Counted from the stretch's first letter, positions 33,491-44,278 are shown. The stretch: DNA of 64,000 nucleotides from Erinaceus europaeus (GCF_950295315.1 NC_080172.1:77271118-77335117); one strand, 5' to 3'. Translations and numbers: made by a program. Notes: a model not told the origin generated them from the letters alone.

Positions 33491-34241
33491 AAAACAAGAT
33501 TAGAAAAGAAAACACAAGTCGAACCTGAAATGGAATTGGAGTATTACACCAAAGTAAAAGACTCTGGGGTGGGTGGGTGGGTGGGTGGGGAGAATACAGG
33601 TCCATGAAAAATGATGAATTAAATAGTGGGGGTTGTATTGCTAAATGGGAATCTGGGGAATGTTATGCATGTAAAAAAAAAAAAAAAAAAGAAGTAGAAA
33701 CGCAAAGCAGAAATTGACTGAGTTTGGAGTATGGCACCAAAGTAAGAAAGCAGAAGTATACTAGAGTTTGCAGTGAGTACCTCCCTAATACTTCCTCTCC
33801 ACTTTTCCAAGCTTTGGGTCCATGATTGCTCAACAATTTGTTTGGCTTTGTATGTTAACTCTCTTTTTAGTCACCAGGTTCCAGGTGTCATCAGGATGCC
33901 GGCCAGACTTCCCTGGATTGAAGACACCACCAATGTGTCCTGGAGCTCAGCTTCCCCAGAGACCCATCCTACTAGGGAAAGAGAGAGGCAGACTGGGAGT
34001 ATGGACCGACCAGTCAACGCCCATGTTCAGCGAGGAAGCAATTACAGAAGCCAGACCTTCTACCTTCTGCAACCCTCAATGACCCTGGGTCCATGCTCCC
34101 AGAGGGATAAAGAATGGGAAAGCTATCAGGGGAGGGGGTGGGATATGGAGATTGGGTGGTGGGAATTGTGTGGAGTTGTACCCCTCCTACCCTATGGTTT
34201 TGTTAATTAATCCTTTCTTAAATAAAAAAAAAAAAAAAAAA
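33491..34241 (+). other. L1-B composite 3' end (Tail-A, A-run, Tail-B)
   Basis: 33491-33673 is the L1-A-type 3' leader with a G-rich tract (33566-33590), cut short at GTTATGCATGTA and followed by 18 A's (33675-33692). A second 3' sequence, Tail-B, then starts with its own GGAGTATGGCACCAAAGTAAG block and runs to AATAAA and the terminal A-run before the TSD. Tail-B also occurs alone elsewhere with its own TSD (58578-58866). Confidence 0.9.
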
Positions 34242-34439
34242 AACTGAAACGAGGCTGCAACAACTAGGGTAACAAAAAGGGGGAAAAATGGCCTCCAGGA
34301 GCAGTGGATTCATGGTGCAGGCACCGAGCCCAGCAATAACCCTAGAGGAAAAAAAAAAATTAACGAAATCAACATTTCTGCTTTGAATATTGTGATTTCA
34401 TGTTTACTTGCTATTTAACAAAATTAAGCAGTTCAGAAT

Positions 34440-34441
<2 letters not shown>

Positions 34442-34525
<84 letters not shown>
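34442..34525. repeat. (TG)n(GA)n compound microsatellite
   Basis: About 28 TG units then about 14 GA units. Confidence 0.98.
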
Positions 34526-34526
<1 letters not shown>

Positions 34527-34527
34527 C

Positions 34528-34735
34528 TGACCTCTGGGGATCCACCACTCCAGGGTGGTTTCATTCAGATAGACAGAATGAGACGGAGTAAAGGGGTTGA
34601 GAGGAGCGCAAAGAAACCATGGATAGTTCCTTTGTCATGTGCACATTTAGGTTTGAGCCTAGGCCCCATTGCCAGTGCTCTGTTTTCTCTGTCTCTCTGT
34701 TTCTCTCTCTCTGAAAAAGTCAGCCTGAAGCAGTG
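34528..34735 (+). repeat. Possible old SINE remnant
   Basis: TCATGTGCACATTTAGGTTTGAGCC, CCATTGCCAGTGCTCTG and CT-rich DNA resemble SINE parts, but order is unclear. Confidence 0.35.
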
Positions 34736-34840
34736 AAGTTCTGGAACTGACTAATTTCATCACCTGTTCTCCCCCAAAATAAGGTATTTTGTCACATGTC
34801 AGCAAAACACTACTGATTATATAGATCTACCCTATTTTAT

Positions 34841-34855
34841 GGGGGGGGGGGGGGG
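34841..34855. repeat. Poly-G run (15 G)
   Basis: Uninterrupted G run; prone to length change and to sequencing error. Confidence 0.95.
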
Positions 34856-34859
34856 AAAC

Positions 34860-36279
34860 AACAAAAGAGCTTGAAAACCAAAGGGTAAGAGTCACTGCAG
34901 GTTCCTTAGGGCCTGGTTAAGGACTGAGGGCAACAGAAGATGAGAAAGAACCAAAGGCAGATATTCCCTCCTCCAGCAATGTGCCTGAGACTGACAGCCT
35001 AGACTTCTCTCTGTGAGACTAACTGTTAACAAGGGCTTCAAGGAGCTTCTCAGTCTGAGGAGTTCTCTCCTCTGAAAGCAGAACTATGAGAGGGGAGAGT
35101 CCTAAGGCTTGGAGATCTAGTGCAAAGAGGAAGGAAGCCTGTTAGATTAAAACTAGAAGAGCATGCCATTCTGCACCTAGAGTTGCAGGAAAAATTCTGT
35201 GCTCACTTCTTCCACAGTATAGCCTGCAATGCAGGCAAACAGTCAAGTGAATGGGAACTTACAGGGCCCTCAGATTAGCCATGCTGGATATGCAGAAGTG
35301 AAACGTTCTGTGTCACCTAGCAGGAACACTAAGAGTTGGGCTATGGCAGTCTTAACAAAGTTTTTCCTTATTACTTTACATAGACTTAGAAAATGATCAA
35401 ATACATAAGAAAGTCAATGAGGAAAAAAGTCATCAATAGAAGGTCTGTATTTTTATTTGTAACAAAAGTTCTTTTGAAGGCAATGTAATGGGACAGTTTG
35501 AGAAAGCTACAATTAAGGTCTGTCTGTGACCTTTGGTTGGGCATTTTCAGGGGTTGTAGCACTGGGAAAAAATCCTAATGAAGGCAACTTAATATGCATA
35601 TTGTTTCTTGTTAGTGTGCACCTCTGCCTAGAAGGGACTGTCCCTCCCCCAACCTTCCTCCCCCCACAACCCTCAGCTAACAGAATGCAAGACATAAAGG
35701 ATCCTTCATCATTTTACCACCACCTCCTCCCTCACCACCAGACCCAACATTGGCACTAGCATGCTCATCTAACTCTTGAGCAGTACCAGTCTTTTTTGAA
35801 TTCTTACAGAGACCAAGGAAAGTTATTCCTTTGAGTGGCTCTAAATGGGTTCTCTCTATATTTTACTGGAGCTAAGAAACATACCTGTTTTAGCGTTGTT
35901 CTAGTCCCTAAGCTTTTCCATAACCATTCAAAACTTAACTATCAAATTCACAACCAAAATATGCTAATCCTGCAGTCTCAGGTCAAGAGTACACAAGTTA
36001 ACAGGAGAATCTATCATCAATAGATTTTTCTGTACAGATAATAAAAATAAGGAAGATCTGCATTGGGGTGGGCAGGGACAGGGGGAGAGTTGCCCAGGTT
36101 TCTATTTTTCAAAGCCTCTGTACACATTTCATATCCAGCCACCAATGATTTCAAACATCCCATGCTCTGAGACTTCATTTCTCACAGTTACTGCTATATT
36201 CGTTTCTGCTTCTCTTTTTGCTCACTTACACATTATCCTCTTTATCCTTCCTATAGCATAAAGCACATCTTTCCTTACA
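34860..36279. other. Repeat-poor intron 2 stretch
   Basis: 1.4 kb without recognised transposons or exons on either strand. Confidence 0.5.
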
Positions 36280-36384
36280 TCACTGTGCTTAAAATTCTTC
36301 AAATGTTTACCAGTGCACTCAGGATAAATTCAAATTTCCTACAGTTGCCTCCAAGTTCTCATGTATCTAGGGTTGGTCTGCTTC

Positions 36385-36812
36385 CTTTTTTTTTTTTTTT
36401 TTTAATTTTTATTTATAAAAAGGAAACACTGACAAAACCATAGGATAAGAAGGGTACAACTTCACACAATTCACACCACCAGAACTCTGTATCCCATCCT
36501 CTCCCCTGATAGTTTCCTATTCTTTAACCCTCTGGGAGTATGGACCCAAGGTCATGGTGGGATGCAGAAGATGGTAGGACTCTGCCTTCTGTAATTGCTT
36601 CCCCGCTGAACATGGGCACTGACAGGTCAATCCATACTCCCAGCCTGCCTCTCTCTTTCCCTAGTAGGATGGGGTGTAATAGGTGAGAGGTCTGGCTTCT
36701 GTAACTGCTTCCCTGCTTAACATGGGTGTTGACAGGTCGATCCATACTCTCAGCCTGTCTCTCTCTTTCCCTAGTGGGGCAGGACTCTGGGGAAGCAGAG
36801 CTCCAGGATACA
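36385..36812 (-). mobile_element. Tail-B L1 3' end with internal duplication
   Basis: T-run then reverse Tail-B. The block TGCTTCCCCGCTGAACATGGG through CTCTCTCTTTCCCTAGT occurs twice (from about 36595 and from about 36705). Confidence 0.88.
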
Positions 36813-36817
36813 TTTAC

Positions 36818-37134
36818 TTCTTCTTCTTCTTCTTCTTTTTTTTTTTTTTACCCCCTCCAGTGTTATCATTGGGGCTCAGTGCCAGCAATACGGTTCCACT
36901 ATACCTGGCAGTCATTTTTTTTTTTTTTCCATTTTATTGGATAGGACAGAAAGAAATTGAGAGAGCAGGGGAAGACAAGGGAAAAAGAGAGACATCTGCA
37001 GACCTACTTCACTGCTTGTGAGGCGACCCCCTGTAGCAGGGGGAGAGTCGGAGGGCACAAACCCAGATCCTTGCTCAAGTCCTTTGCATTTAGCACTATG
37101 TGCACTTAACTGAGTGTGCCACCACCTGGCCCCT
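36818..37134 (-). mobile_element. SINE-1/2, long form
   Basis: (TTC)n/T-run, AGTGTTATCATTGGGGCTCAG, TTGGATAGGACAGAAAGAAA and CACCACCTGGCCCC end. Confidence 0.88.
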
Positions 37135-37474
37135 AGGTTCATTCACTCCTTTAATGCTCCACTGCTCACTCAATCCAGTTACACTGCTCTTTTGTCGTTT
37201 GAATGTGTCAGACTCATTCCTTCCTCCGGGTCTCCTGTAGGCACTGCTTTTCTTCCAGGTAACTTCCTACAGGCCAGGTCTCAGGTGAACGGTTTCTCCT
37301 GAGAGGGCTCAGTGCTCCTCTAGCAGACCACCCCCCAATAATTACCACTCACATAACACTGTTGTATTTTGTCATCAGAGTATTATTGATTTAGCAATGA
37401 ACTTGTTCATCTACATATGTATTATCTCTCCCAGAGGGGGAGGGTTTGAGAGATGAGACTTCAGGACACAATGG

Positions 37475-37665
37475 TGAGGGGTGGACCTCACGACTTCTTC
37501 AGCTAGTCATCTATTGAGGGGCATTTGGGCTGTCTCCACTCTTTGACAATTGTTAATAATGCAGCTATGAACATAGGGGTGCATATGTCCTTTCAAATGA
37601 GTGACTGTGTCTCTTGGATAAATGCCTAAGAATGGTATTGCTATGTCATAAGGTTATTTCTGTTT
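37475..37665 (-). repeat. Ancient L1 ORF2 3' fragment
   Basis: GAGGGGCATTTGGGCTGTCTCC, AACATAGGGGTGCATATGTCC and AGAATGGTATTGCTATGTCATA match the reversed end of old L1 ORF2. Confidence 0.85.
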
Positions 37666-37739
37666 ATTAATGAGATACCAGGAGATTACTCATCTTGCAT
37701 ATAACATTATAGATAAGTGGCCTCCTCCCCCCCTTTTTT

Positions 37740-37918
37740 TTCTTTACATACTTAGAGAGAGAGAGAGAGAAGGAGAGACACCCAAGCATTGCTCTGCCAT
37801 GCATGGTGTGGCTCCTTGGTGCTGTCCTTGGTGCTCTGCTGTTGTGTCAGGGATTGAACCCAGTGCCTCCTGCATTGCAATACATATGCTCTATATTCTG
37901 AGTTACTCCAGCCTTTTT
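37740..37918 (-). mobile_element. Old tRNA-derived SINE
   Basis: (GA)n, CACCCAAGCATTGCTCTGCC, GGGATTGAACCCAGTGCC (reverse B box) and TTACTCCAGCC end. Confidence 0.7.
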
Positions 37919-38975
37919 TCCTTTCTGTTTTCCAACTTACTTACTTTAAATACATATAACCAGCAACCCATAGATCTTGTATCTTTCCCTGGCTTGATGG
38001 TGGCCATGCTATCCTGCCTCTGCTAAGATCTTTGTTTTCTCTTTTGCCCTATAGGTTTGGCACACCAACCCCACCCTACTGCTGCTACCAGCCACCACCT
38101 CCCTTGCTCCTAAATCCTTTTGAGAGGGAAAACCAAGTAATGAAGAATAAAAAAGGCCTTAGGAACCTTCAGTCTTTTTTTGTTGATTCTTAGGCCCCCC
38201 CAAATCCCTTCTGGCAAGTTCTATTATTTTGCTATTACTCTAACCAGGCAGCTGACTGGGATATATTCTCTTAGAAATATGTTCAGTTGCATATGTCCTG
38301 TCTGTGTAGTTCAATGTGCATATCTAGAAGTGTGTACAAATCTTGCAAGATGATCTAGTTGGCCTCATTTATGTAACTGGCAATGATATGAAAGAAAAAG
38401 AAGTGGGGCACTCTTTCTCATGTATCATTATCTAAGTTTCCTAATTATAAGTGGCAGAGACCACTTTCTACAGTACTGTGTAAGCCCATAAAGTTTCCCA
38501 GTGCCCCCCAAATTTGAGAGAAATATGAATAAGTAGTGGAAAACAAGACAAGAAAGGTAGAATTCTCAAGAGCAGAAAGTATTTTTCCAGGTTTCTAGCT
38601 TGTCTGAAATGATATTGAAACACTGACTCAAATGCTAATAGTATATGACAGCTTGTATGTTTCAAAGTATCTTCCAGAATTACATCACCGTTAAAAACCA
38701 CAAACATATCTGGCTTTAGATTTGTGACAAACTAAATGGAAGTTTATACTGATTTAGATGGAAATAATTTCACCAAGGAATCCAGATGGCATCATAAACC
38801 ACAACAGAGCAGATCAAGTGGTCTATGAAGTCATTCTCTGCTGTTACCACACACTGAAATGTACAATATGTTTATTATTTGATGAATGCCACACTATTAC
38901 AGACTCTTAAAAACAAGACCAAACTAAAATGGTAAAGTTGCATTCAGCCAAAAATGGTTTCAGCTCTCTTTCATG
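37919..38975. other. Repeat-poor intron 2 stretch
   Basis: No exon or transposon recognised in about 1.05 kb. Confidence 0.5.
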
Positions 38976-38988
38976 GCTGTTTTTATTT

Positions 38989-39208
38989 ATTTTTTAAATT
39001 TTTATTATAATATTGATTTATTGGATAGAGACAGTCAGAAATAGAGAGGGTAGGGGAAGACAGAGGAAAAGAGACAGAGAGACACCTGCAGCCCTGCTTC
39101 ACCACTTGCAAAGCTCTCCCCCTGCAGGAGGGGACTGCGGGCTCGATCCTGGGTTCCTTGTGCACTGCAACACGTGTGCTCAACCAGGTGCACCACCACC
39201 TGGCCCCA
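38989..39208 (-). mobile_element. SINE-2
   Basis: TTGATTTATTGGATAGAGACAG, CTCTCCCCCTGCAGGAGG, GGCTCGATCCTGGG B box, CAACCAGGTGCACCACCACC. TSD GCTGTTTTTATTT at 38976-38988 and 39209-39221. Confidence 0.95.
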
Positions 39209-39548
39209 GCTGTTTTTATTTTTCAATAATGTGAAATTAATATATTTTAAAAGAAAAGTGTGTTGGATAGGTCAGTAATTGATCTAAAATCAAGACAACC
39301 ATAGTTTGCCACACAAAGAAAGAAGTTTATTTATTTATTTTTTAAATGTTCATGCCCATCAAGTCCTTGGTAGTTGCTCACTTCATGGTATTCAATGAAG
39401 AAGTGCCACCAAGGGACCTGTGGGTGAAGAAGCTAGGGGTTCTAGACTGTTCTGCTAAGAACCAGCTCTAGAACTTTAGGTGAGTCAAACTCTGCAGACT
39501 ACTGTCCACAGTCACTAAAATACAGTCTTATGAGACTAGAAATCCACA

Positions 39549-39840
39549 TGGGAGTCGGGTGGTAGCGCAGTGGGTTAAGCGCACGTGGCGCAAAGTGCAA
39601 AGAGTGGCATAAAGATCTCGGTTCTAGCTCTAGCTCCCCAACTGTAGGGGAATCGCTTCACTGGCAGTGAAGCAGGTCTGCAGTTGTCTTTCTCTCCTCC
39701 GCTCTGGCTTCCCCCTCTCTCCATTTCTCTCTGTCCTATCTAACAACAATGACATCAATAACAACAATAATAACTACAACAATAAAACAACAAGGGCAAC
39801 AAAATAAATAAATATTTTAAAAAATTAAAAGAAAAAAGAG
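39549..39840 (+). mobile_element. SINE-1
   Basis: GGGAGTCGGGTGGTAGCGCAG head, degenerate B box, AACAACAATGACATCAATAAC and A-rich tail. TSD of 16 bp with one difference (39533-39548, 39841-39856). Confidence 0.95.
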
Positions 39841-39856
39841 AGATTAGAAATCCACA

Positions 39857-40005
39857 ATGAGGGGTGGGGAGATAGCATAATAGTTATGCAAAAAGACTTA
39901 CAGGCCTGAGGCTCCAAGGTCCCAGGTTGTATTTCCAGGCACCACCTTAAGCCATAGATACGCAGTGTTCTGATTGGAAGGAAAAAAGAAGGAGGAGGAG
40001 AAGGA
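39857..40005 (+). mobile_element. SINE-4
   Basis: GGGGAGATAGCATAATAGTTATG head, GGTCCCAGGTTGTATTTCC, GCACCACCTTAAGCCATAG and an (AAG/AGG) tail; sits directly behind the SINE-1. Confidence 0.85.
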
Positions 40006-40139
40006 GAAGAAGAAGAATCTAAGAGGTATTAGTGGTTTTTCTACACGAGAGGACAGAGAAGAATTTAGAGCTGCTGGAGGAAACACTGTGGGAGCTGATA
40101 AGAGCTGACGAAGCAGAAGAAAGAACTGAGAGACAATGA

Positions 40140-40330
40140 CTACCACCAGTCTTCTTCTAGCGTTCGTCCTTCTTCCGTAGCCAGTCAATGGCTTTGAAAG
40201 TGACTGGGATCCATGTGGATTCAGTCGGCTAGGAAGGATCGTCAGTTTCCCCAATGAATGGGTACTCACGGGATGCACCACGAGAAGGTCGATCCAATCC
40301 CTGGGCATCTGGACCAAGTTTTATCAGAAT
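40140..40330 (-). repeat. Unclassified dispersed repeat
   Basis: The left 45 bases (ending near 40195) share about 41 positions with the foreign segment inside the SINE at 2879-3233: TCTTCTTCTAGCG and GTAGCCAGTCAA are common. The rest (to about 40330) has a minus-strand reading frame with no homology I recognise. Probably a hedgehog-specific repeat. Confidence 0.55.
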
Positions 40331-40649
40331 CAAGACCAAATTTCTCCTGTTTCATAAGGCAACACATGTCCTTTGCTTCTTTAAGTCAGTTTTGAATCTT
40401 GTTGGATACTATTAACAATTAAAACCTACACACTTCATAATAGTGTGAAACTAACACTGCCTTTTTCTTAAAGAGAAAAAAATGTATCAATATCATAGGT
40501 GCAACAGCTATTTATAATACTGGGCTTCAGAGGTGTTCTCTTTGTTGTGGACAGATTTACATATTCATTAAATGTGCAAGAGCACCTGCCAGGTGACGGA
40601 AAGTGGGACAGGAACACAAGTATGAGTAAGATGTTTATGAAGAGCTCAC

Positions 40650-40899
40650 GGGGCCAGGCATTGGTGCACCGAGTTAAGCACACATAGTACTAAGCACAAG
40701 GACTGGCAAAAGGATACTGGCTCGAGCCCCACCCCACCTGCAGGGGGGTCGCTTCACAAATGGTGAAGCAGGTCTACAGGTGTCTCTCTCCCTCTCTATC
40801 TTCCCCAATGGTCATAGGGGCAGTGGATTTGTAGTGCAGGCACCAAGCCACAACAATGACCCTGGAGGCAAAAAAAATAAATAAATAAAATAATAATAA
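40650..40899 (+). mobile_element. SINE-1, long form, short middle
   Basis: GGGGCCAGGCATTGGTGCACC head, CTGGCTCGAGCCCC B box, GGGGCAGTGGATTTGTAGTGC 3' part and an (AAAT)n tail. TSD AAGAGCTCAC / AAGAACTCAC. Confidence 0.9.
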
Positions 40900-40909
40900 A
40901 AGAACTCAC

Positions 40910-41887
40910 TACATTTAGGCAGGGGAGTACAGGGAAACAACTGCAGCCACAGACATTAGTATGTGGCATAAATGTTACACATAGGGTTAGCATCAATTAG
41001 GAAATGAACAGTATTCTAATGAAACAAGTCAGGAAAAAATAATGCAGTGTGGCTTGGCACAAATCATGATGATGTCCTTACTACAACTATAGCTACTATA
41101 ATCCAGAATTATTTCCTGGAACCTAATGGCCCAAAGGAACCAGAAACGTTCCATTTGTGGAAAAGGAAGGGCATCTTGATTTTACAACAACAAAAAACAG
41201 CATAGTTTCAACCCATAAAATAAGTATGATTTTTTAAAGTCATGCTATTTATGTAATGTATAAATTCGCACACTGGTCAAGATGTTTTTCATTTGCTTTA
41301 AGATGGAGAGACATTAGCACCATATTGTAAAATGTTACTGGTTCTACCTGTTATAAGAACGCCATATAATTTTAACTGGCACAGGGAATTTGGTTAAATT
41401 ACCAGAAAGTTGAAATAACTGTAGCACGTTATTCTTATTTATTTTAGTTTCATCAGTCTAAAATCTGATTCCAAGAAAATTTAACTCAACTTGCCTTTAT
41501 TACAGACATGGATGGTTGATAATTAACATTTAAGAAGGAACTTAAGAGATCAGTCTACTCAAAATACTTTATAACCATGTACGCAGCCAGTGGGCATACT
41601 GTTTTGAACCTAATCATCCCCTCAGAGCCACTTCAGGATCTAAATTTACAATAAATTACAAAAATTCTACTATTCTGATATTTCACTTATTTACAATGGT
41701 CTTTCTCCAAATTAGAGACTTCTAATTTACTTTTATGCATAACTGAATATACTTATGGTCCATAACAAAGAGAAAAAAATAAATTACTTGCACTCTAACA
41801 ATGTAATTATTCTAAACCTTGAACTGCAATACATAATTTACAGAGTGAAACAAAACCCCACAATTTCAAGTATATAGTTCACAAACT
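40910..41887. other. Repeat-poor intron 2 stretch
   Basis: No exon or repeat recognised. Confidence 0.5.
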
Positions 41888-42229
41888 TTTTTTTTTTTGC
41901 CTCCAGGTTTATTGCTGGGGCTCCTGTCTGCATCATGAATCCACTGCTCCTGGAGGCCATTATTCCCCCCCTTGTTGTTGTAGCCTTGTTGTGATTACCA
42001 TTGTTGTTGGTGGTGGTGTTCATTGTTGGATAGGACAGAGAGTAACGGAGAGAGTAGGGGAAGACAGAGAGGGGGAGAGAAAAACAGACACCTGCAGACG
42101 GGCTTCACCGCCTGTGAAGTGACTCCCCTGCAGGTGGGGAGCCAGGGGCTCCAACTGGGATCCTTACTCCGGTCCTTATGCTTTGCACCACAAGCCCTTA
42201 ACCCGCTGTGCTACCGCCCGACCACCACC
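41888..42229 (-). mobile_element. SINE-1, long form
   Basis: T-run, GCCTCCAGGTTTATTGCTGGGG, TTGTTGGATAGGACAGAG, GGGATCC and CCCTTAACCCGCTGTGCTACC end. Confidence 0.93.
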
Positions 42230-43335
42230 CCCCCTTTTTTTCAACAGTTATTTGGAAATTTTGAGTTACTAAGTACATTAGATCTCGTTGTTTCAGCAAG
42301 TTATTTACACTCAGTCCACTGTGTGAAGCTAGTGCCCCACCTTGTGGAAAACAGTGAGTGTTGTTCAGTGGAAGCAGGTGTTAATTTCAGAGGTATTACA
42401 GCCTGGAAACTGCTACTGATTGGCAGTGTAAATACAGATTCTGATGTAGATATAGATATCTTCAAAGAATCACTATTACTACAGTACAGGAAATTAATAA
42501 GTACTCCATGCCAACATGCCATTACTTCCACAGGGGCTTTTTATCTCTTCTCAGCTTTAGTTCTAAAAATAACACCCATTGTTTTCTAACTGTAGCTTTA
42601 GACACCACAGCAAATGTTCAAAGACAAAAACAAAAAAGCAGCCATTACCCGCAATTCAGACATGACTCCTCTACCCTTTCGACCAATTTATAGCAGATGA
42701 GACGACTTAGATTTTTCCGTAACAAAACATATTCTAAGCTACATGTTAGGTTCCTAAAATTGAAGTTTCTCATTTTCTAATTTAGCCCACTTCTTTCCCA
42801 GTCTTCCGTCATTCTTGTCCAAGCAGACTCACCATTTGTCTGAACAAGTTCAGCACCTTTCCAAACTCCTTACTTTTTCCAGGCGGTCCTCTCCTCTTCA
42901 TATTCACCACAGCTTCTAGCCCACTCTCTCCCTGCCCTGAATTCAAAGAACTTAGTGTCTGTTTTCACTTTTTAATCAAAGCAAGACATGCACGTTTGTG
43001 ACCTTCCCTATGATACTGCCTGGTCAAACACCTGCTCTCATTTCTACTGCTTTCTTGGCACCATCCCTTTTGGAGTTCACCTGCCTCCCTCCCAGGCGGG
43101 TGCTCTCTGGGTCTGCTGTGTGTCACAGTGGAGTTCACTGCCCTGCCATCCCGGGAACCCCTTCACTTCTCTCCTAGGATGCAGCCCCCACTCCAGGACC
43201 AGGGTATTCTGCCATCTGGGGATCCCCCTCATTTCGAAGGAGTACATTACATTCCCTATAAAAGGGCATACAGGGAACCAATTTAGATGTTACCCCACTG
43301 TCACTGTGATCCCCATTTAGAACACCAATGTGACT
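42230..43335. other. Intron 2 stretch without recognised repeats
   Basis: 1.1 kb. A partial CTCF-like site is near 42337 but lacks the core. No exon recognised. Confidence 0.5.
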
Positions 43336-43445
43336 CCCATTTTCAGGGGTGAGGGTAAGAGTGGCGGAGGGGAGAGCACCAGAGATTGAACCCAGGGTCT
43401 CCTACACGGGGAGCACACACTCTACCACTGACCTACATCCTAGTG
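43336..43445 (-). mobile_element. tRNA-Ala-like SINE
   Basis: On the minus strand GATGTAGGTCAGTGGTAGAG (A box) and CTGGGTTCAATCTCTGG (B box) look like tRNA-Ala, but the anticodon arm is not a working one and no acceptor stem closes. A SINE relic, not a tRNA gene. Confidence 0.65.
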
Positions 43446-43879
43446 GTCAGGAGTCCTTCTCCCCTCCCCACCCCAGAAGAATTTTTGGTATCTTCTCCTT
43501 ATCACTAATTCTGAAAATGTGTGACATCTTATTGTGACTACACTTGATCTGGCTTGAGGATAGTCCTTTAGTTGAAGGTCATGTTCTTCAAGTTCTGGGA
43601 ATTTTTCTTGGGTCATTGCCATTTTTTTTTTCATTTTAAACAAGGCTCTGACCTACTGGCGTCCTTGTTCTTTCTGGATAGTAGGCTTCCAATATCAAGT
43701 ATGATTTTACTTATTTTCCTTTTTTATCTCTGTGCTAGTGTTTTATCTTTTTGTACTGCTTTATAGCAAAGCTCTCCAGTAAGACCTAACCTTTGGATTT
43801 TTCCTTTTTTATTTCAATAGTCCATATTTTAATAGTTAAGGTATTTCTTGACCTTGGAATTTTTAAGAAATAAGATTTC

Positions 43880-44073
43880 AGGGCTTGGCAGTGGCATACC
43901 CAGTTGCATACACGTTATAGTGTGCAAGGTCCCAGGTTCAAGCCCCCAGTGCCCACCTGCAAGGGAGGAGCTTTTCCAATAGTAAAGCAGCACTGCAGGT
44001 GTCGCTCTTCCTATCTCCCTGTTCTTTCTCAATTTCTCTGTCACTGTCCAATAAATAAAATATTTTTTAAAAG
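43880..44073 (+). mobile_element. SINE-2
   Basis: GGGCTTGGCAGTGGCATACCC head, CCCAGGTTCAAGCCCCC B box, CCAATAAATAAAATATT tail. Confidence 0.88.
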
Positions 44074-44086
44074 ATATCATTTAAAA

Positions 44087-44278
44087 AATTTTAATTTTAT
44101 TTTGGATAGAGACAGTGAGAAACTGAAAGGGGAGGGGGAGACAGAAGAGAGGACCTGAAGCACTATTTCACCACTCATGAAGACTTCTTTCTGCAGGTGT
44201 GGACTAGGGGTTTGAACTCAGGTCCTTGTGCACTGTACTATGTACACTCAACCAGGAGCACCACCATCCAACTACTGA
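44087..44278 (-). mobile_element. SINE-2, inverted neighbour
   Basis: TTTTGGATAGAGACAGTGAG, GTTTGAACTCAGGTCC B box, CAACCAGGAGCACCACCATCC. Only about 13 bp from the preceding SINE-2, tail to tail. Confidence 0.88.

Larger units (their letters stand above)
28040..34241 (+). mobile_element. Full-length young L1 (L1-B), near intact
   Basis: 6.2-kb L1: leader 28040-28633, ORF1, ORF2, and a composite 3' end with terminal A-run. Perfect 15-bp TSD AACTGAAACGAGGCT at 28025-28039 and 34242-34256. It begins CTCCTCTC like L1-A. Only two ORF lesions were found, one extra A in ORF1 and one stop in ORF2, so the insertion is recent. It lies antisense in ALG14 intron 2. Confidence 0.97.
27790..34355 (+). 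mobile_element. SINE-1, long form, split by L1-B
   Basis: Two parts, 27790-28039 and 34257-34355, belong to one SINE-1. The head has A box TGGCGCAGTGG (27803-27813) and B box GGTTCGAGCCC (27860-27870), both ideal pol III boxes. The second part holds the long 3' section (AGGAGCAGTGGATTCATGG). Its own TSD (AAAATTAA, A or C, GAAATC) is at 27775-27789 and 34356-34370. L1-B lies between. Confidence 0.97.
36280..37270 (+). repeat. L2 LINE, split by two later insertions
   Basis: 36280-36384 (TTAAAATTCTTCAAATGTTTACC, GTGCACTCAGGATAAATTCAAA) and 37135-37270 (CACTGCTCACTCAATCCAG, GACTCATTCCTTCCTCCGGG) are consecutive parts of L2. Tail-B and a SINE-1 separate them. Confidence 0.8.

Noticed and set aside
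39898..40317. 139-codon minus-strand ORF
   Set aside because: It runs across a SINE-4 tail and an unclassified repeat and has no recognised domain.
42333..42350. CTCF-like site
   Set aside because: Two core mismatches to the consensus.
43336..43445. tRNA-Ala gene
   Set aside because: A and B boxes fit but the anticodon arm and acceptor stem do not; it is a SINE relic.
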